Positions 1-11,066 of a DNA stretch of 64,000 nt are shown here, piece after piece. Positions within the stretch are counted from its first letter, which is position 1, and each line of letters begins with the position of its first letter. Origin of the DNA: Centropus unirufus (taxonomy: Eukaryota; Chordata; Aves; Cuculiformes; Centropidae); NCBI GenBank assembly GCA_013397695.1, contig VYZI01000420.1, forward strand, positions 300,235-364,234. The letters are read 5' to 3'. Below the pieces are notes generated by a model. It was not told the DNA's origin. It did not search any database and saw nothing but the letters and a program-made list of their open reading frames with translations. The translations under genes were made by a program, and so were the position numbers.

Positions 1-166
1 CAGCTCCCAGGGAAGCAGTCACAGCCCCAGCCTGACAATATTCCAGCAGCATTTGGCCAACACCCTCAGCCCCATGGGGTGAATGTTGGGATTGTCCTGT
101 GCAGGGCGGGAGTTGGACTCGATGACCCTTGTGGGTCCCTTCCAGCTCAGGACACTCCATGATTCT
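1..166 (+). mobile_element. CR1 LINE 3' end, Group C, cut by window edge
   Basis: Sense-oriented 3' untranslated end of a CR1 LINE. It begins inside the 'cagctcccagggaagcag' block and ends with 'ggacactccatgattct', the Group C terminus. The same segment recurs at 28565-28714 on the plus strand and in reverse at 55061 and 10470. Its 5' part lies outside the window, so true length is unknown. No coding capacity remains. Confidence 0.9.
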
Positions 167-619
167 CCCTTGCTGACACGGGAGCAGAGAGAGAAGCCGG
201 GTGCTGCCCAGGGAGGCTGAGGGACTTGGCCGTAGGATTTCTTCCTTTGCTCCAGCTGAACTGGCAGGTTCATTTACTATTTTTAAAGCTTTCCCTTGGG
301 CACCCAGACCTTTGGACGAGTGCTCCTTCCATATCATTAATATGTACACGGAGAAACATGAGGGTTTGCCTAACAATTTGCCCATTCATTTCAATGGAGC
401 AACTCTGAGGTTGAATTTGGCCCCAGATTCCTAGCGGTGTTTAAACAAGACACTTTAGGCTGCACCTGGACTTGCCCAGGAAGAAGTAAAATAACCAATG
501 GCACAAGAAACATGGAATAATACTTTGTCATTAGAGAAAAACTAGATGAATTCCCAAGTGCAGTCTTCAATGGGGCTACACGATGAGTCGGATGAGCATA
601 AGGTGGGGATGGGGCTGGA
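167..619. other. Unique non-coding stretch
   Basis: I see no repeat, RNA gene or convincing exon here. Short open frames exist on both strands but overlap each other and show no recognisable protein. Confidence 0.6.
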
Positions 620-672
620 CAATCATACAGCGGTTTGGGTTGGAAGGGACCTTTACAGGTCATGGAGTCCAA
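620..672 (-). mobile_element. Short CR1 3'-end fragment (Group A-like)
   Basis: About 50 bases match the extreme CR1 3' end in reverse: 'aatcatacagcggtttggg' followed by 'ttggaagggacctttacagg' and 'gagtcc'. Homology then stops abruptly, so this is a heavily truncated insertion or deletion remnant. Confidence 0.7.
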
Positions 673-1660
673 AGGACAATGACAGCTCTTATTTTCTCCT
701 GGAGACAGAACACTCATGCATTCCCTAAAACTGCTTCCTCTGCTCAGACCTGAGGATAAAAAAACAACTTTTAATATGGTTCTTTCAGCCTATGGAGCAG
801 CAATTAGAAACTACGAAACTCTTTAAACTCTTAAAACGCGTGTGCTTGGGACCAAAACTCCAAGAACGCTCACCCACTGCCAAGCCAGGTAATAACACTG
901 CACTAAATTCTCTTGGAAAGATTATTTCCCACGACAAGAGCCGCACCAGAAGCTTCGCTACTCTTTGCATTAATTGCATTACCTCATTTCTGCTTCTCCC
1001 TGAAGAAGCCCAGCTCATGTTCTCTCTTTCAAGTCAGAATTTGGAATAGAAACCCAAAATAGGTTTATTAGTGGCCTCCGTCCTTTTAACGAATTTCAGT
1101 GCTAAAGCATCAGAAGTTTTGCATCTGGGGCTGAACACAAGAGGACCAGGGGGTGCATTTGGCCAGGAACAGACCGGATCTTTGATGGGAGCTCAAGCGA
1201 AGGTGGTAGCAGCTGAACTCCACTGAAAAGGGGGGGGGGCAAAAAGCATCTTCCAGGCAACGATCATAACTTTATAGTTAAGAGGCAGCTGAGGTTTTTC
1301 GCATTTCTAAAAGCAGGGATTTCAGTGCTTTGATGTAGAAGAACACGCGCTCAGCACAGCTTCTCTGCATTTACAGCATTTGTTCTTTAAGTGTAGAAAT
1401 ATGCACCCACTGAATAATGATGCTCAAAGTGGGCAAAAAGCATTTTCTGTGGCGAGCTTGTCTTTGTCCTGAACAACCTCATGGCCCAGCAACACAGGGG
1501 CTGAAACGCTGTGTAAAATTCAGTGAAGTCTTCCATGTAGGCTACACTAGGGAAAATATAATCGGGCAGAATTATGAATGACTGTTGGACCTACCAATGT
1601 GCTCCCCCGTTACACTGGGTACGTAAGTCACCATCTCTGAGGCAGGGCTGGTCTGAGACA
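673..1660. other. Unique non-coding stretch with a G10 run
   Basis: No gene is visible. The only distinctive element is a run of ten G at 1230-1239. The rest is ordinary mixed-composition DNA. Confidence 0.6.
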
Positions 1661-2207
1661 AGAAGCAGTGGCCAGCAGATTGAGAGAGGGGATTCTCCCC
1701 CTCTGCTCCACTCCCATGAGATCCCACCCAAAGTCCTGTGTGCAGTTCCAGAATGTCCAACACAAGGATATGAAACTGTTGGAACAGGTCCAAAGGAGGC
1801 CACGGAGATGGTCCAAGGGCTGGAGCATCTCTGCTGTGAGGACAGGATGAGGGAGTTGGGGTTGTTAAAGCTGGAGAAGGCTCTGAGGAGATCTTAGAGC
1901 AGCTTCCAGTATGGAAAGGGACTCCAAGAAAGCTGGGAAGGGGCTTTCGATCAGCGAGTGCAGGGATGGGATGAAGGGGTGGCAGTTTTCAGCTAAAAGA
2001 GGGGAGATTGAGATGAGATCTTAGGGAGAAATGAGGTTGGGGAGGCCCTGGCCCAGGTTGCCCAGAGCAGTGGTGGCTGCCCCATCCCTGGAGGTGTTCA
2101 AGGCCAGGCTGGATGGGGCTTGGAGCCCCCTGATCCAGGGGAGGTGTCCCTGCCCATGGAATGGGGTTGGAACTGGATGGGCTTTAAGATCCCTTCCAAC
2201 CCAAACC
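1661..2207 (+). mobile_element. CR1 LINE 3' part, Group A, about 0.55 kb
   Basis: Sense-oriented CR1 fragment. It starts in the block 'agcagtggccagcag' that encodes the end of ORF2 in intact elements and runs through 'gttggaacaggtccaaagg'. It continues into the Group A 3' UTR ('ccctggcccaggttgccca', 'catccctggaggtgttcaa') and stops at 'cccttccaacccaaacc' without the terminal octamer tail. Internal gaps and point changes break every reading frame. Confidence 0.92.
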
Positions 2208-2914
2208 CACACCTTCCCTGGTGGCTGACACAAACGGGCAGGAACAGCGGAGCCTGGCAGCAGTGCTCACTGCCCCCTTTAACTATGAGGGAGTTGGAAC
2301 AGCAGGGCTCCCGGCACCCTCACCTCTGTGTTTGGCATCTTTGTGCACCCCTGCCAGGCTGTAAAACACTGAGAAAAAGGGGCTGAGGGCTCCAACGCTG
2401 CACATCTTTTCCCAAGCTGCTCTTCTCGCCAGCACTGGCCTCTAACATATTGCTAAATAAAATATATATTAATGCCACTCTTCTGCAGCCTGTTTCCCGG
2501 CTGGAATTCATCTCACCCAACTCCAGATCTCCACAAAGTAAATATCTCCACACCTCCTTTTATGGAGGAAGTCCTGGAGTTGATTCACTTCATTGCAAGA
2601 TACACATCTAAAGTAGGAGGTGAATCATGCCCTGGAACATTTTTTTCCTCTCCGCTGACTGCAAAGGGAGAGTGGGTGACTTCTCAATTGGAGAGAGGAG
2701 TCCCAACCCTGCTGCTCCCACTGCGCCCCAACTCCAGTGGTGTCCTCTTAGAAGGACATGTGTATGGACTGCACGAGCGTGCATTCGTTTACACCTCTCA
2801 AACCACTGGAGATGTCGCCTGCCCGCCCGCTTCGGGGTGGTCGTGTGTTTTCATGCATTCAGTTGTGTTTTGTTCACTAAAAACACCATGAAAAGAAAAT
2901 ACACATTGTAGACA
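2208..2914. other. Unique non-coding stretch
   Basis: No supported gene. A short AT-rich patch with an 'aataaa' hexamer lies near 2455, but nothing around it suggests a transcript end. Confidence 0.55.
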
Positions 2915-2979
2915 AGGAGATCTTAGGAAGAAATGTTTTGCTGTGAGGGTGGGGAGGCCGCAGCCCAGGTTGCCCAAAC
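2915..2979 (+). mobile_element. Short internal CR1 fragment, Group A
   Basis: About 65 bases match the internal Group A segment 'gagatcttaggaagaaatg' to 'cagcccaggttgcccaaa'. Both the 5' part and the 3' end are missing. A second CR1 piece in the opposite direction lies 90 bases downstream. Confidence 0.8.
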
Positions 2980-3069
2980 TTTTAGAACTGCAATTATTTT
3001 TTAAGTAATTTTTGCTTTACAACTACTTTAAGTTCTTCTCCAGTGCAGCACGGAGCCAAGGGTATGAAA

Positions 3070-3178
3070 TTCATGGAATCATAGAATGGTTTGGGATGGA
3101 AGGGGCTTCAAAGCCCATCCAGGTCCAACTCCCCTGCCATGCGCAGGGACACCTCCCACTGGATCAGGTTGCTCCAAG
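3070..3178 (-). mobile_element. CR1 3'-terminal fragment, Group A
   Basis: Reverse-oriented Group A terminus. The tail 'catggaatcatagaatgg' is followed by 'tttgggatggaaggggc' and 'gcgcagggacacctcccac'. About 110 bases remain. It covers a different CR1 segment from the plus-strand piece at 2915, so the two cannot pair with each other. Confidence 0.88.
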
Positions 3179-3389
3179 TGTCAGTACTCAGCAGGTTATA
3201 GTCCTCTCTCTTTGCCTCTAGATTACCTATTCTGCCACATGAAGTAAGAAGGACAAATCTTGATGATTTTCTTTAGTTTGGACCTTCTCTTTTGTGAAGG
3301 GGGACGAGAAGAAGAGCACTTTCTGCATGTGAGCTCCCATGCGCAAGGCAAAACCAGAGGCAGTGTTGACCCACACAGCAGCTGGGGGA

Positions 3390-3759
3390 CAGAATCAGAG
3401 TCGTTGGGCTGGAAAAATCCCCTGAGATCACTGAGTCCTACCATACCTCTCCACTTCTAAACCCTCAGCACCACATCCACCTGTCTTTTAAACACCTCCA
3501 GGAATGGAGACTCCACCACTGCCCTGGGCAGACTCTTCCAAGGCCTCACCACTCTTTCAGTTAACAATTTTTCCCTCACACCCAATCTAAACCTCCATGG
3601 CACAACTTGAGGCCGTTTCCCCTTGTCCTACCGTGTGTCACTTGGGAGAAGAGACCAACACCCACCTCTCTACCCCCTCCTTCCAGGCACTTGGAGGCAG
3701 TGATGAGGTCTCCCCTCAGCCTCCTCTTCTCCAGACTGAACAACCCCAGCCCCCTCACT
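3390..3759 (-). mobile_element. CR1 LINE 3' end, Group D-like
   Basis: Reverse-oriented, about 370 bases, from the decayed tail 'cagaatcagagtcg' through 'cacctccaggaatggagac' and 'gcacaacttgaggccg' to the ORF2-proximal block 'tcagcctcctcttctcc'. Many substitutions from the other copies suggest it is one of the older insertions. Confidence 0.9.
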
Positions 3760-4708
3760 CCAATTTTGCAAACTCAGCACTCCTGTACCCGTGCATTTTG
3801 GTGGTCGAAACTTCCAAAACTCCTCATCCTTATCAAGTTTCCACTACAACTCCCCAAAACAGTGGGACATGATCTGAGAAACCTGCTGTGGCCCCTTCTG
3901 TGCCACCTTAGACACCTCAACCAAGGGAAAGGTTGCAAAGCCTAAATGTGACATCAATGCTTCGAACTCAAGGGGCCTGGAGAAGAGCCACAGAGAGGCA
4001 GCACCTACTGAAAAAGCATTTTGGACCTGTCCAGTTCATATGGTGGCCAAATAAAAAGGTGCATTTCCACGAGCGCGTTTCTGAGGTGCTTGGTGATTTA
4101 TTTCTAGATGCAGAGAGGCAGGACAGGCCCAGAGTGAATTTCAAGGCAGAAAAGGGTGGTAGTAAATCAGGTTGTCATTTTTCCTGTCTTCTAAAGAAGA
4201 ATCCCGGGGAGGTTAATCTAAACAGCAAGGTATCTTTCCCACTCTCTCAATTTTCTTCTCTCCCCCAAGGGTCTGTGGCAGAAGTTGTGTCAGTATTTCC
4301 CTCTAAGACAGGGGAATGGAAAAGGACTCCTGCTGGCGACCAGCCAACCCCGATGGGTATTCGCAGGAGATGGAGAAATCTTTGAGCTTGAGGTGATGTC
4401 CAGATGTTTTTGCATCTGGTTTAGCATCTCTGACTGGCTTTGGCACCTGATGTGGCGTGCGCATTCCCAAGAGCAATCCAGATGTGCCATGCTCCATGCA
4501 GCTTAACCTTGCGGATGCCTAAACTCGAGGCCAGGTAGTACCTAAATTACCACTTGGTGCTCACATTCAGGCTCATCCACACAAAGCAAGAAATGCCCCA
4601 GGCTTTAGAGCTGGACACTGCTCATACCTGACCCATGTCTCAATCCAAAGGGAAGGCACCTGCTTGAACATCACCCACTAGGGACAGGTAGCCCCCAAAT
4701 TCAGCCCA
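3760..4708. other. Unique non-coding stretch
   Basis: A 150-codon open frame at 3933-4385 on the plus strand shows no recognisable domain, and splice sites or neighbours do not support it. I see no repeat. Confidence 0.5.
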
Positions 4709-5180
4709 GAATCCCAGAATCGTTTAGGCTGGAAGAGAACTTTAAGATCATTGAGTCAAGATAAGACTGCCAACCCCACCACTAAACCATGTCTCTAAGC
4801 ACCACCTCCACACATATTTTAAGCCCCTCCAGAGATGGGGACTCCATCACTTTTTTGTGCAGCCTCTGCCCATGCCTGATGGCCCTTTCTGTGCAGAATT
4901 TTTCCTGATGTCCAATCTGACCTTGCCTTGGTGCAACTTGAGGCCATTTCCTCTCATCCTATCACTGGTTCTTTCCAAAAGAGCCCAGCACCCACCACAC
5001 CACATCCTCCTTTCCAGGAGCTGCAGATGAGGTCTCCCCTCAGCCTCCTCTTCTCCAGGCTCAACAGCCCCAAGTCCCTCAGCCAATCCCAGAATCCCTG
5101 GGCTCCAGACCCTTTTCCAAAAACGCTCCAGCCCCTCAAAGTCCTTTTTGTGCCAGAATTAAAGGTGTGGCCTCACCACC
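4709..5180 (-). mobile_element. CR1 LINE 3' end, Group D-like, about 0.47 kb
   Basis: Reverse-oriented copy that begins with the tail 'gaatcccagaatcg'. It continues through 'aaccatgtctctaagcacc' and 'ggtgcaacttgaggcc' into the ORF2-proximal 'ctccagcccctcaaagtcc' block, ending at 'gtgtggcctcacc'. It keeps more 5' sequence than most copies here but is well diverged. Confidence 0.92.
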
Positions 5181-5878
5181 ATCGAGTAGAAGAGGAAAGC
5201 ATGAAGGACAAAAAACACTCTTCAATACAGGTGAGAGGTGCTGCATGAGAACTGCTGGTGGGCAGTCACCTCCTTCCAAGAAGTTTTATGTTATCTTGGA
5301 CTAGAGGTTTGCTGTTTGCCCTAGAGACCTGTTCCTGCCCTTCCCACCTCTCACTAGGAAAGGTGGGAGATGTCTTGGTGGAGACAGCCGTGCAAGGTCA
5401 TGCCAGAACACAGCTATGAGTGTCTCAGTCCCCTCTGTGGGCTCCGTTAGGTTGTGTGATAAAAATCTCACCTGCGCACCCACAAAGGAGAACAGAGAGT
5501 CCATGGCAGGTGACAGAACCAAACATCCAGCCCAGCTCCTCCCTGGCCTGTCCCAGGAGCCATCAGCCCATCCCATGCCCACGTGCACAAGCCCAGAGGA
5601 ACCCAGGGCACAATGGCAGGTGGAGACCTAAATTATGGGCTCGGAGGAAGGGCCTGGATCCTCCCAGGAGAGCCACAGCTCCAGGGACCAGTTGTGAAAC
5701 CCACTGAGATGAATCAACTGGAGATCCTTGGGAATGACACGGGGTGGGATGCCAGGGAGGGGCATTTGGGGATTGCACAAGACTTACAATAGGGTGCTCG
5801 GGGAATGAACCACAGCTGGGGAAGGGAGCGATCAGGGTGGTCTGGGGAGGGACACGTGGTAAAATAGAGGAATAAGGA
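5181..5878. other. Unique stretch upstream of an LTR-like module
   Basis: No CR1 and no coding exon are visible. The stretch leads into a compact TATA/polyadenylation arrangement at 5879-6036 and could be the U3 part of a solo LTR, but I could not define a 5' boundary. Confidence 0.35.
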
Positions 5879-6036
5879 CATAAAAAGGTCCATTCCAGTG
5901 TAAACACTACTGGTCAGTCCACCTGTCCAGCCATGCCCTGGGCATGATGAGTGCACTCTGTCCTATCTTCTATTAAACTTCATTTCTAAAGTTTTTTTCC
6001 TTGGTGAGGAGCTCAGTTCTGCGCGCGTGTGCGTGG
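5879..6036 (+). mobile_element. Possible solo-LTR core (TATA box to polyadenylation signal)
   Basis: A TATA-like 'cataaaaagg' (5879-5888) lies about 85 bases before an 'attaaa' polyadenylation-type hexamer (5972-5977). A T-rich then GT-rich tract, 'gcgcgcgtgtgcgtgg' (6021-6036), follows. This compact order is typical of the U3/R/U5 boundary of an endogenous retroviral LTR. I see no clear TG...CA ends, target-site duplication, primer-binding site or internal genes. A chance arrangement or a single-copy promoter and polyadenylation unit remain possible. Confidence 0.28.
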
Positions 6037-6295
6037 CTCAGGGTGCAGCAGCTGGACTGGCACCAGGAGTCCATGTGTGGCCACTGGGAAATACTAAACC
6101 AGACCATATGGAAAGTACGAGAAGGTCCTGGGAGACAGCAGGGTGCGTGCCCCTACAGGTGAGACCACAGGAACGCCTGGCTGCCAGAGGGACTGGGGTG
6201 GCCTGGCCAGCCTTCAGGATGGCAGAAGTGTTCTGGAGCCGCTGTGACACCCATTACAACCAACAGCCCTGAGAAATAACTTGGCCATCCAGGAG

Positions 6296-6701
6296 ATCCA
6301 AAGCTGGAGGAACAAAGCTGGGAAGGGGCTGGAGAACAAGGGTTATGAGGAGCAGCTGAGGAACTCGGGTTTGTTGAGGCTGGAGGAGGCTGAGGGGAGA
6401 CCTCATCCCTGCCTCCAAGTGCCTGGAAGGAGAGTGTGGAAAGGTGGGTCCTGGTCTCTTCTTTCAAGTGACAGGGGATGGGATGAGAGGGAATGGCCTC
6501 AAGTTGCATGAGGGAAGGTTCAGATTAGGACATCAGGAGTAAAATCCTTCACGGAAAGGGCCCTGGCAAGGAAGTGGTGGATTCCCCATCCCTGGAAGAA
6601 TTTAAATGCTGTTTAGATACGGTGCTTAGGGATGTGATATAGTATTGGATAGGTATGGTTGGACTCGATGATCTCAGAGGTCTTTTCCAACCAAGTGATT
6701 C
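6296..6701 (+). mobile_element. CR1 LINE 3' end, Group B, first of a head-to-tail pair
   Basis: Sense-oriented, from 'acaaagctgggaaggggc' through 'ggctgaggggagacctcat' and 'ggaatggcctcaagttgc' to the Group B terminus 'ggtcttttccaaccaagtg'. The second copy starts two or three bases later, so one inserted at or near the tail of the other. Confidence 0.93.
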
Positions 6702-6703
6702 CC

Positions 6704-7092
6704 TTGCGATGGGAAGAAGCTGAGGGACCCGGGGTTGTTGAGCCTGGAGAAGAGGAGGCTGAGGGGAGACCTCATTCCTGCTTCCAAGTGCCTGGAAGAA
6801 GGGGGTGGAGAGGTGGGTGCTGAGCTCTTCTCCCAAGTGACAGGGATAGGTCAAGGGGAATGACCTCAATTTGCCCCAGGGCAGGTTCAGATTGGACATC
6901 AGGAAAAAATTCTTCATGGAAGGTTTCTCGGGCCCTGGCAGAGGCTGCACAGGGAGGTGGTGGAGTCCCCATCCCTGGAGGGGTTTAAAAGACGGGCAGA
7001 TGAAGTGCTCAGAGATCTGGTTTAGTAGTGGACAGGTACGGTTGGACTTGGTGATCTCAAAGGTCTTTTCCAACCTGGTGACCCTATGAAAC
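6704..7092 (+). mobile_element. CR1 LINE 3' end, Group B, second of a head-to-tail pair
   Basis: Directly follows the copy at 6296-6701 in the same direction. It starts at a block equivalent to 'atgaggagcagctgaggg' and ends with 'cttttccaacctggtgac' and 'cctatgaaacc'. It is less decayed than its upstream neighbour, for example in the intact 'acaggtacggttggactt' segment. The pair may be a second insertion into the first element's tail or a local duplication. Confidence 0.93.
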
Positions 7093-8437
7093 CATAACCT
7101 CCTCCAGAAAGGTGCACTCTGCCACCAGCTCAGCTGTGCTGAGCTTCCTTCCCTGGCTCTGCTTAGAGGTTTAAAAGACGAGCTTGGAAATTTTTTTTTT
7201 GTATATGTTATTTTACAGTTTCAATTCAGCAGAGAAAGCTCCTAAAATTTTCCTTCAAGGGCTTCAATATAAGTAATTACAGGCTAGAGCCACACAGTAT
7301 ACGCTGGCTGGTGGAGCTCTCCTCGCTGCCAGAAAAGCAGGTCAATTATAAGCAATGAACCACATTACCAGGAGAGAAAGCTGGTTTGAATTCTGGTCAA
7401 TTAGTGCTAAAACTGTCTTGGAAGAGAAAGGTAAATTGAGCTAATGGAGCTGTGCAGCGAGACCTACCCAGCACCCAGCACAGGCAGCGAGGGCTTCATT
7501 TCCGAGATGGCAGAAATTAATGATGTTTTGGCATCAAATCAGCTTCAGAGCTGCAGGGTGAAGTGAGCGAGGTTCCAATCCTGCCTCTTCTCACCTCCAA
7601 CTTAGGGTCTGGATTTAAAAAAAAAACAAAACCCTGCCTGCTTCGGAAGGGCGCTGAAACACCTAATTTGCTTTAAGGATGTGTTTTAATGCTTTCCCAG
7701 ACAGAGGCTCCCAACGGCGTGTGAAGCTCCGCAGTGTGTAAGGGCTTGCTGGGCTCCTGCCATTCCCACGGCTGCCACAGCCAGGGAGGAAGAGGAGGAA
7801 GAGCAAGCATGAGGAAGGCTTCCTCGGGAGCTCCTTGCTGAGGGCTGGCTCTCAAACAGCCCAGAGATCTGGGACCAGCCACTCGCATCAGGGGGGTTGC
7901 GGGTATCCTCCATCTCCACCTCAATCTTTGAGCATGGATTATTGGAAGCAAGACGACTTTCAAGGAAAAGGTTGGAAAGAGAGCATGACTTGGAAAAGTT
8001 TCTTTTCTCCGGCTGGGAAAGCTGCACCTCACCTCCCAGAGGCCACGTCTGCAGAAAGGGAGCCGAGCACCTCCCAGGTCGCTGTTCGCTACCGCTCGTA
8101 GCACACGGAGGATGACGGCCCGTTTAGGATTTATTGTCCAAGATAGCAGCAACAACTGGGATGCAGCAGCTCAGCCAAGCCCGGAGGGATGACACAGAGG
8201 GAAAACTGAGTAGGCAGTTTGGAGGGAAAGCAGCAGATGGAAAGCTCAAACTTCACCTGCCTCCCGCAAGCTGGGAAGGGGCTGTAGCTCCAGTGCTCCT
8301 CATGCATGGAGCATGGAGCCCAGCTCCAAGACGCTCTGCACCAGCGGCAGGGTCACTGGGATATTATTTTTGATATGAGAAGGAGCTATGAGAGCTTTCA
8401 GTCCCAAAAAATGCCTGGTGGCAGAGTTGCAGGCGGC
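7093..8437. other. Unique stretch with a possible regulatory block
   Basis: No gene is supported. Between 7240 and 7560 the sequence is free of repeats and has several TAAT/ATTA homeodomain-type cores (7273-7279, near 7344, 7399-7403, 7516-7521). Conserved developmental enhancers often look like this. Short T and A runs lie near 7190 and 7616. The 160-codon minus-strand frame at 7673-8155 has no recognisable domain. Confidence 0.4.
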
Positions 8438-8918
8438 ACAGAATCAGAGGCACAGAATTATTAAGGCTGGAACAGACCTCTAAGCTCATCCAGTCCAATC
8501 ACCAGCCCAACTTCACTGTGCCTCCTAAACCATGTCATGAAGCGCCACTTCTGCGTGATTTTTTAACCCCTCCAGGGATGGAGACTCCACCACTGTCCTG
8601 GTAGGGCTTCACCTCTCTTCCAGTAAAGAAATTTTTTATAATACCCAGTTAAAAGCTCCCCTGACACAACTTGAGGCCATTTCCACTCATCCTATCACTT
8701 GTTACTCGGGAGAAGAGACCAGCATCCACCTCACTACAACCTCCTTTTAGGTAATAGCAGAGAGCAGTGAGCAACCCCTCAGCCTCCTGTTCTCTAGGCT
8801 GAACAGCTCCCATTCCCTCAGCTGTTCCTCATAAGATTTGTTCTCCAGACCCTTCCCCAGCTTTGTTGCCCTCTCCTGGCCAAGCTCCAGCAGCTCCATG
8901 TCTTCCCTGTGCCCTGCC
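8438..8918 (-). mobile_element. CR1 LINE 3' end, Group D, about 0.48 kb
   Basis: Reverse-oriented. It has a doubled tail ('cagaatcagagg' then 'cacagaatta'), followed by 'gctcatccagtccaatcacc', 'aacttgaggccatttcc' and the ORF2-proximal 'ttgttctccagaccctt' block. Deletions are visible around 8600, where part of the 'gggcagcc' segment is missing. It reads as an old copy. Confidence 0.92.
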
Positions 8919-9780
8919 CACAGCATCCCATCACGCCTCGGCCTTCCCTGGAAAGCAAGCTCCTCTTCCTCAGCGCAAGGACAGGACCCAGCCATATGCA
9001 ACCTCATCACGCATGAACCAGCAGCACCCACCAGACCCTGAAGTGGCAGGACAGAAACCATCGGCCAGGCACTGCGCACCACCGCACAGACCTGCAGTGA
9101 CACGAAGCCGATCGGGAAAGAAAGGAACCAAGGAGTAAAAGCTTCGCCAGGACACAAAGTGCAGAAAGAGCACACCGACATGAGTAGACAATGCCCATCC
9201 TGTCCTCCTTCTCCACGGGCTTCGCTTGGGTTAAATCTAGCACAAAGTGAGGACTGTGACAGCCCAGGAATACTGGCCCGCTCCCTCCTCAAGCTTTTCT
9301 TAAAAAGCTCAAAAGCAAAACAATTGCAGCTCAGCCCTGCGGAGAACCCAGAGTCCCCACAGCCGGCTCCAGAACTCCTGGCGATGCTGCAAATCTCCAC
9401 AATTTATTTTTTTTTGCTCCACAAATTGGTTTGGTGACCTTAAACACCACGGGCACCCCCACACGTGCCTCAGTTGATCTGTTGCTTATCTGAGCTGCTC
9501 CTTCGTCTCCTGGCTGGCATTGCAGGACTTGGTGGACCTCACCACCCTGCAGACACCTCTCCCAGTCACTGGCACCCCTCAAAGACTGTAAATCACAGCA
9601 TAATAATGAGCATAAAAGGGGGAAAAAAGGCTTCCTTGCTAGGCTTGCAGGGTTTGAACCGCACGTGTAAGAGTATTTCTTAGGCAGCCTCGCTTTTTTA
9701 TACCTCTCCCAGAACAGAGTTTTATTAATAATAGACAAGTCTGCCTCTTTCTTCAGCGTTATTAAGATCTGCTCGAAGAT
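8919..9780. other. Unique non-coding stretch
   Basis: A 217-codon minus-strand frame (8747-9400) spans this region, but its C-terminal part is CR1 and the rest has no recognisable domain. No RNA gene is seen. Confidence 0.55.
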
Positions 9781-9832
9781 TTTCCTTGGCAATGAATTCC
9801 AGGGCTTAATTATGCACTGCGTTAACAGGCTT
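9781..9832 (-). mobile_element. Possible ancient L3/CR1-like LINE relic
   Basis: The segment 'ggcaatgaattcca' followed by 'cttaattatgcactgcgtt' resembles, in reverse, the 3' UTR of old L3/CR1-type LINEs. In those, a 'gcaatgagttccac' block precedes 'ttaa.tatgc..tg'. The match is only about 45 bases and comes from memory of the pattern, so this is tentative. Confidence 0.28.
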
Positions 9833-10469
9833 TAGTGTTTTTAAATGAAATATTTAATCTCGTTAGAGGCCACGTGCTCTTGCATTTTCAGAGCGGGTTA
9901 AAGAACAGGAGGTGTTATCCTGTCTACGTGTGCACTGCACTGACCGGATTCCTGTGTATGGGATATGTGGCCCCTGCGATGCATTTCAAAGCTGCCCCTT
10001 CTAAATGTTCCACCGATTTATAGAAACCCTTCGCATCCATCTCAATTAATGCCAATGAAACCCGAAACTGTCGTTCCACGCTCGTCTCACTAATGCTCCC
10101 CACGTGATTTGGGGGGAAAATGAGTTTATGCACTGATATTCTTCAAATACTTGGTGCTGGCTGTTGTGCTACCACCAGGAGATGACAAAATGCTACTGCT
10201 TCCAGCCCGTGTCCAATGGCTTTCAGACAAGTTTTCCACGTAGTGAAAGATGGGTTGGTACATGGGCACTTGGGTTCGACAAGTGGCAAAACAGTCGGAC
10301 ACAGGGAGAGGTTTCTTGTCAGCCTCTCCACCGTGATATAATACTCAAATTTTCTCCTCAGTTTCCCCATCACCGCGCTATGACGACAGGGCTTAATCCT
10401 GATGATGGTTAAATATGTACACAGAGTTCAGATTCACTCTTCTCAACGCTATTTCTTGATTTTATCTGG
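9833..10469. other. Unique non-coding stretch
   Basis: I see no repeat or exon. It is moderately AT-rich, with TTTAAAT and TTAATG motifs. Confidence 0.5.
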
Positions 10470-11066
10470 AATCATAAGAATCCTAGAATGTCCTCAGGTG
10501 GAAGGGACCCACATCGAGTCCAACTCCTGGCCCTGCAGAGCACAACCCCAATGTTCACCCCATGGGGCTGAGGGTCTTGGTCAAATGTTTCTGGAATATT
10601 GTCAGGCTGGGGCTGGGGCTGCTTCCCTGGGAGCTGCTCCAGTGCTCCACCACCCTCTGGGGGAAGAACTTTTCCAGATGTCTGATCTAACCCTGGTGCA
10701 TCCTCCTGCCATTCCCTCAGGTCCTGTCATTGGTCACCAGAGAGAAGAACTCAGTGCCTCCTCCTCCTCCCCATGTGAGAAAGCTGCAGCGCATGATGAG
10801 GTCTCCCCTCAGACTCATCTTCTCCAGGCCGAACACACCAAGTGGCTTCAGCCACTCCTCACATGGTTTCCCCTCTAAACCCTTCCCCAGCTCCATGCCC
10901 TCCTCCCGACACTCCCCAGCAGCTTTAGATCCTTTTTATCCTCTGGCACCCAAAAGCACATCCAGTGCTCAAGGTGGGGCCATCCCAGTGCAGAGCGGAG
11001 TGGGACAATCCCCTCCCTCCCAGCTGGATGAACCCCAGGACAGGGCTGACCCTCTTGGCTGCCAGG
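10470..11066 (-). mobile_element. CR1 LINE 3' part, Group C, about 0.6 kb
   Basis: Reverse-oriented. It starts with 'aatcataagaatcctagaa' and the Group C mark 'gtcctcaggtggaaggga'. It continues through 'tggaatattgtcaggctgg' and 'tgaggtctcccctcag' into ORF2-coding sequence ending near 'ccctcttggctgccagg'. It is the longest Group C copy in the window and a good reference for the truncated ones. Confidence 0.93.
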
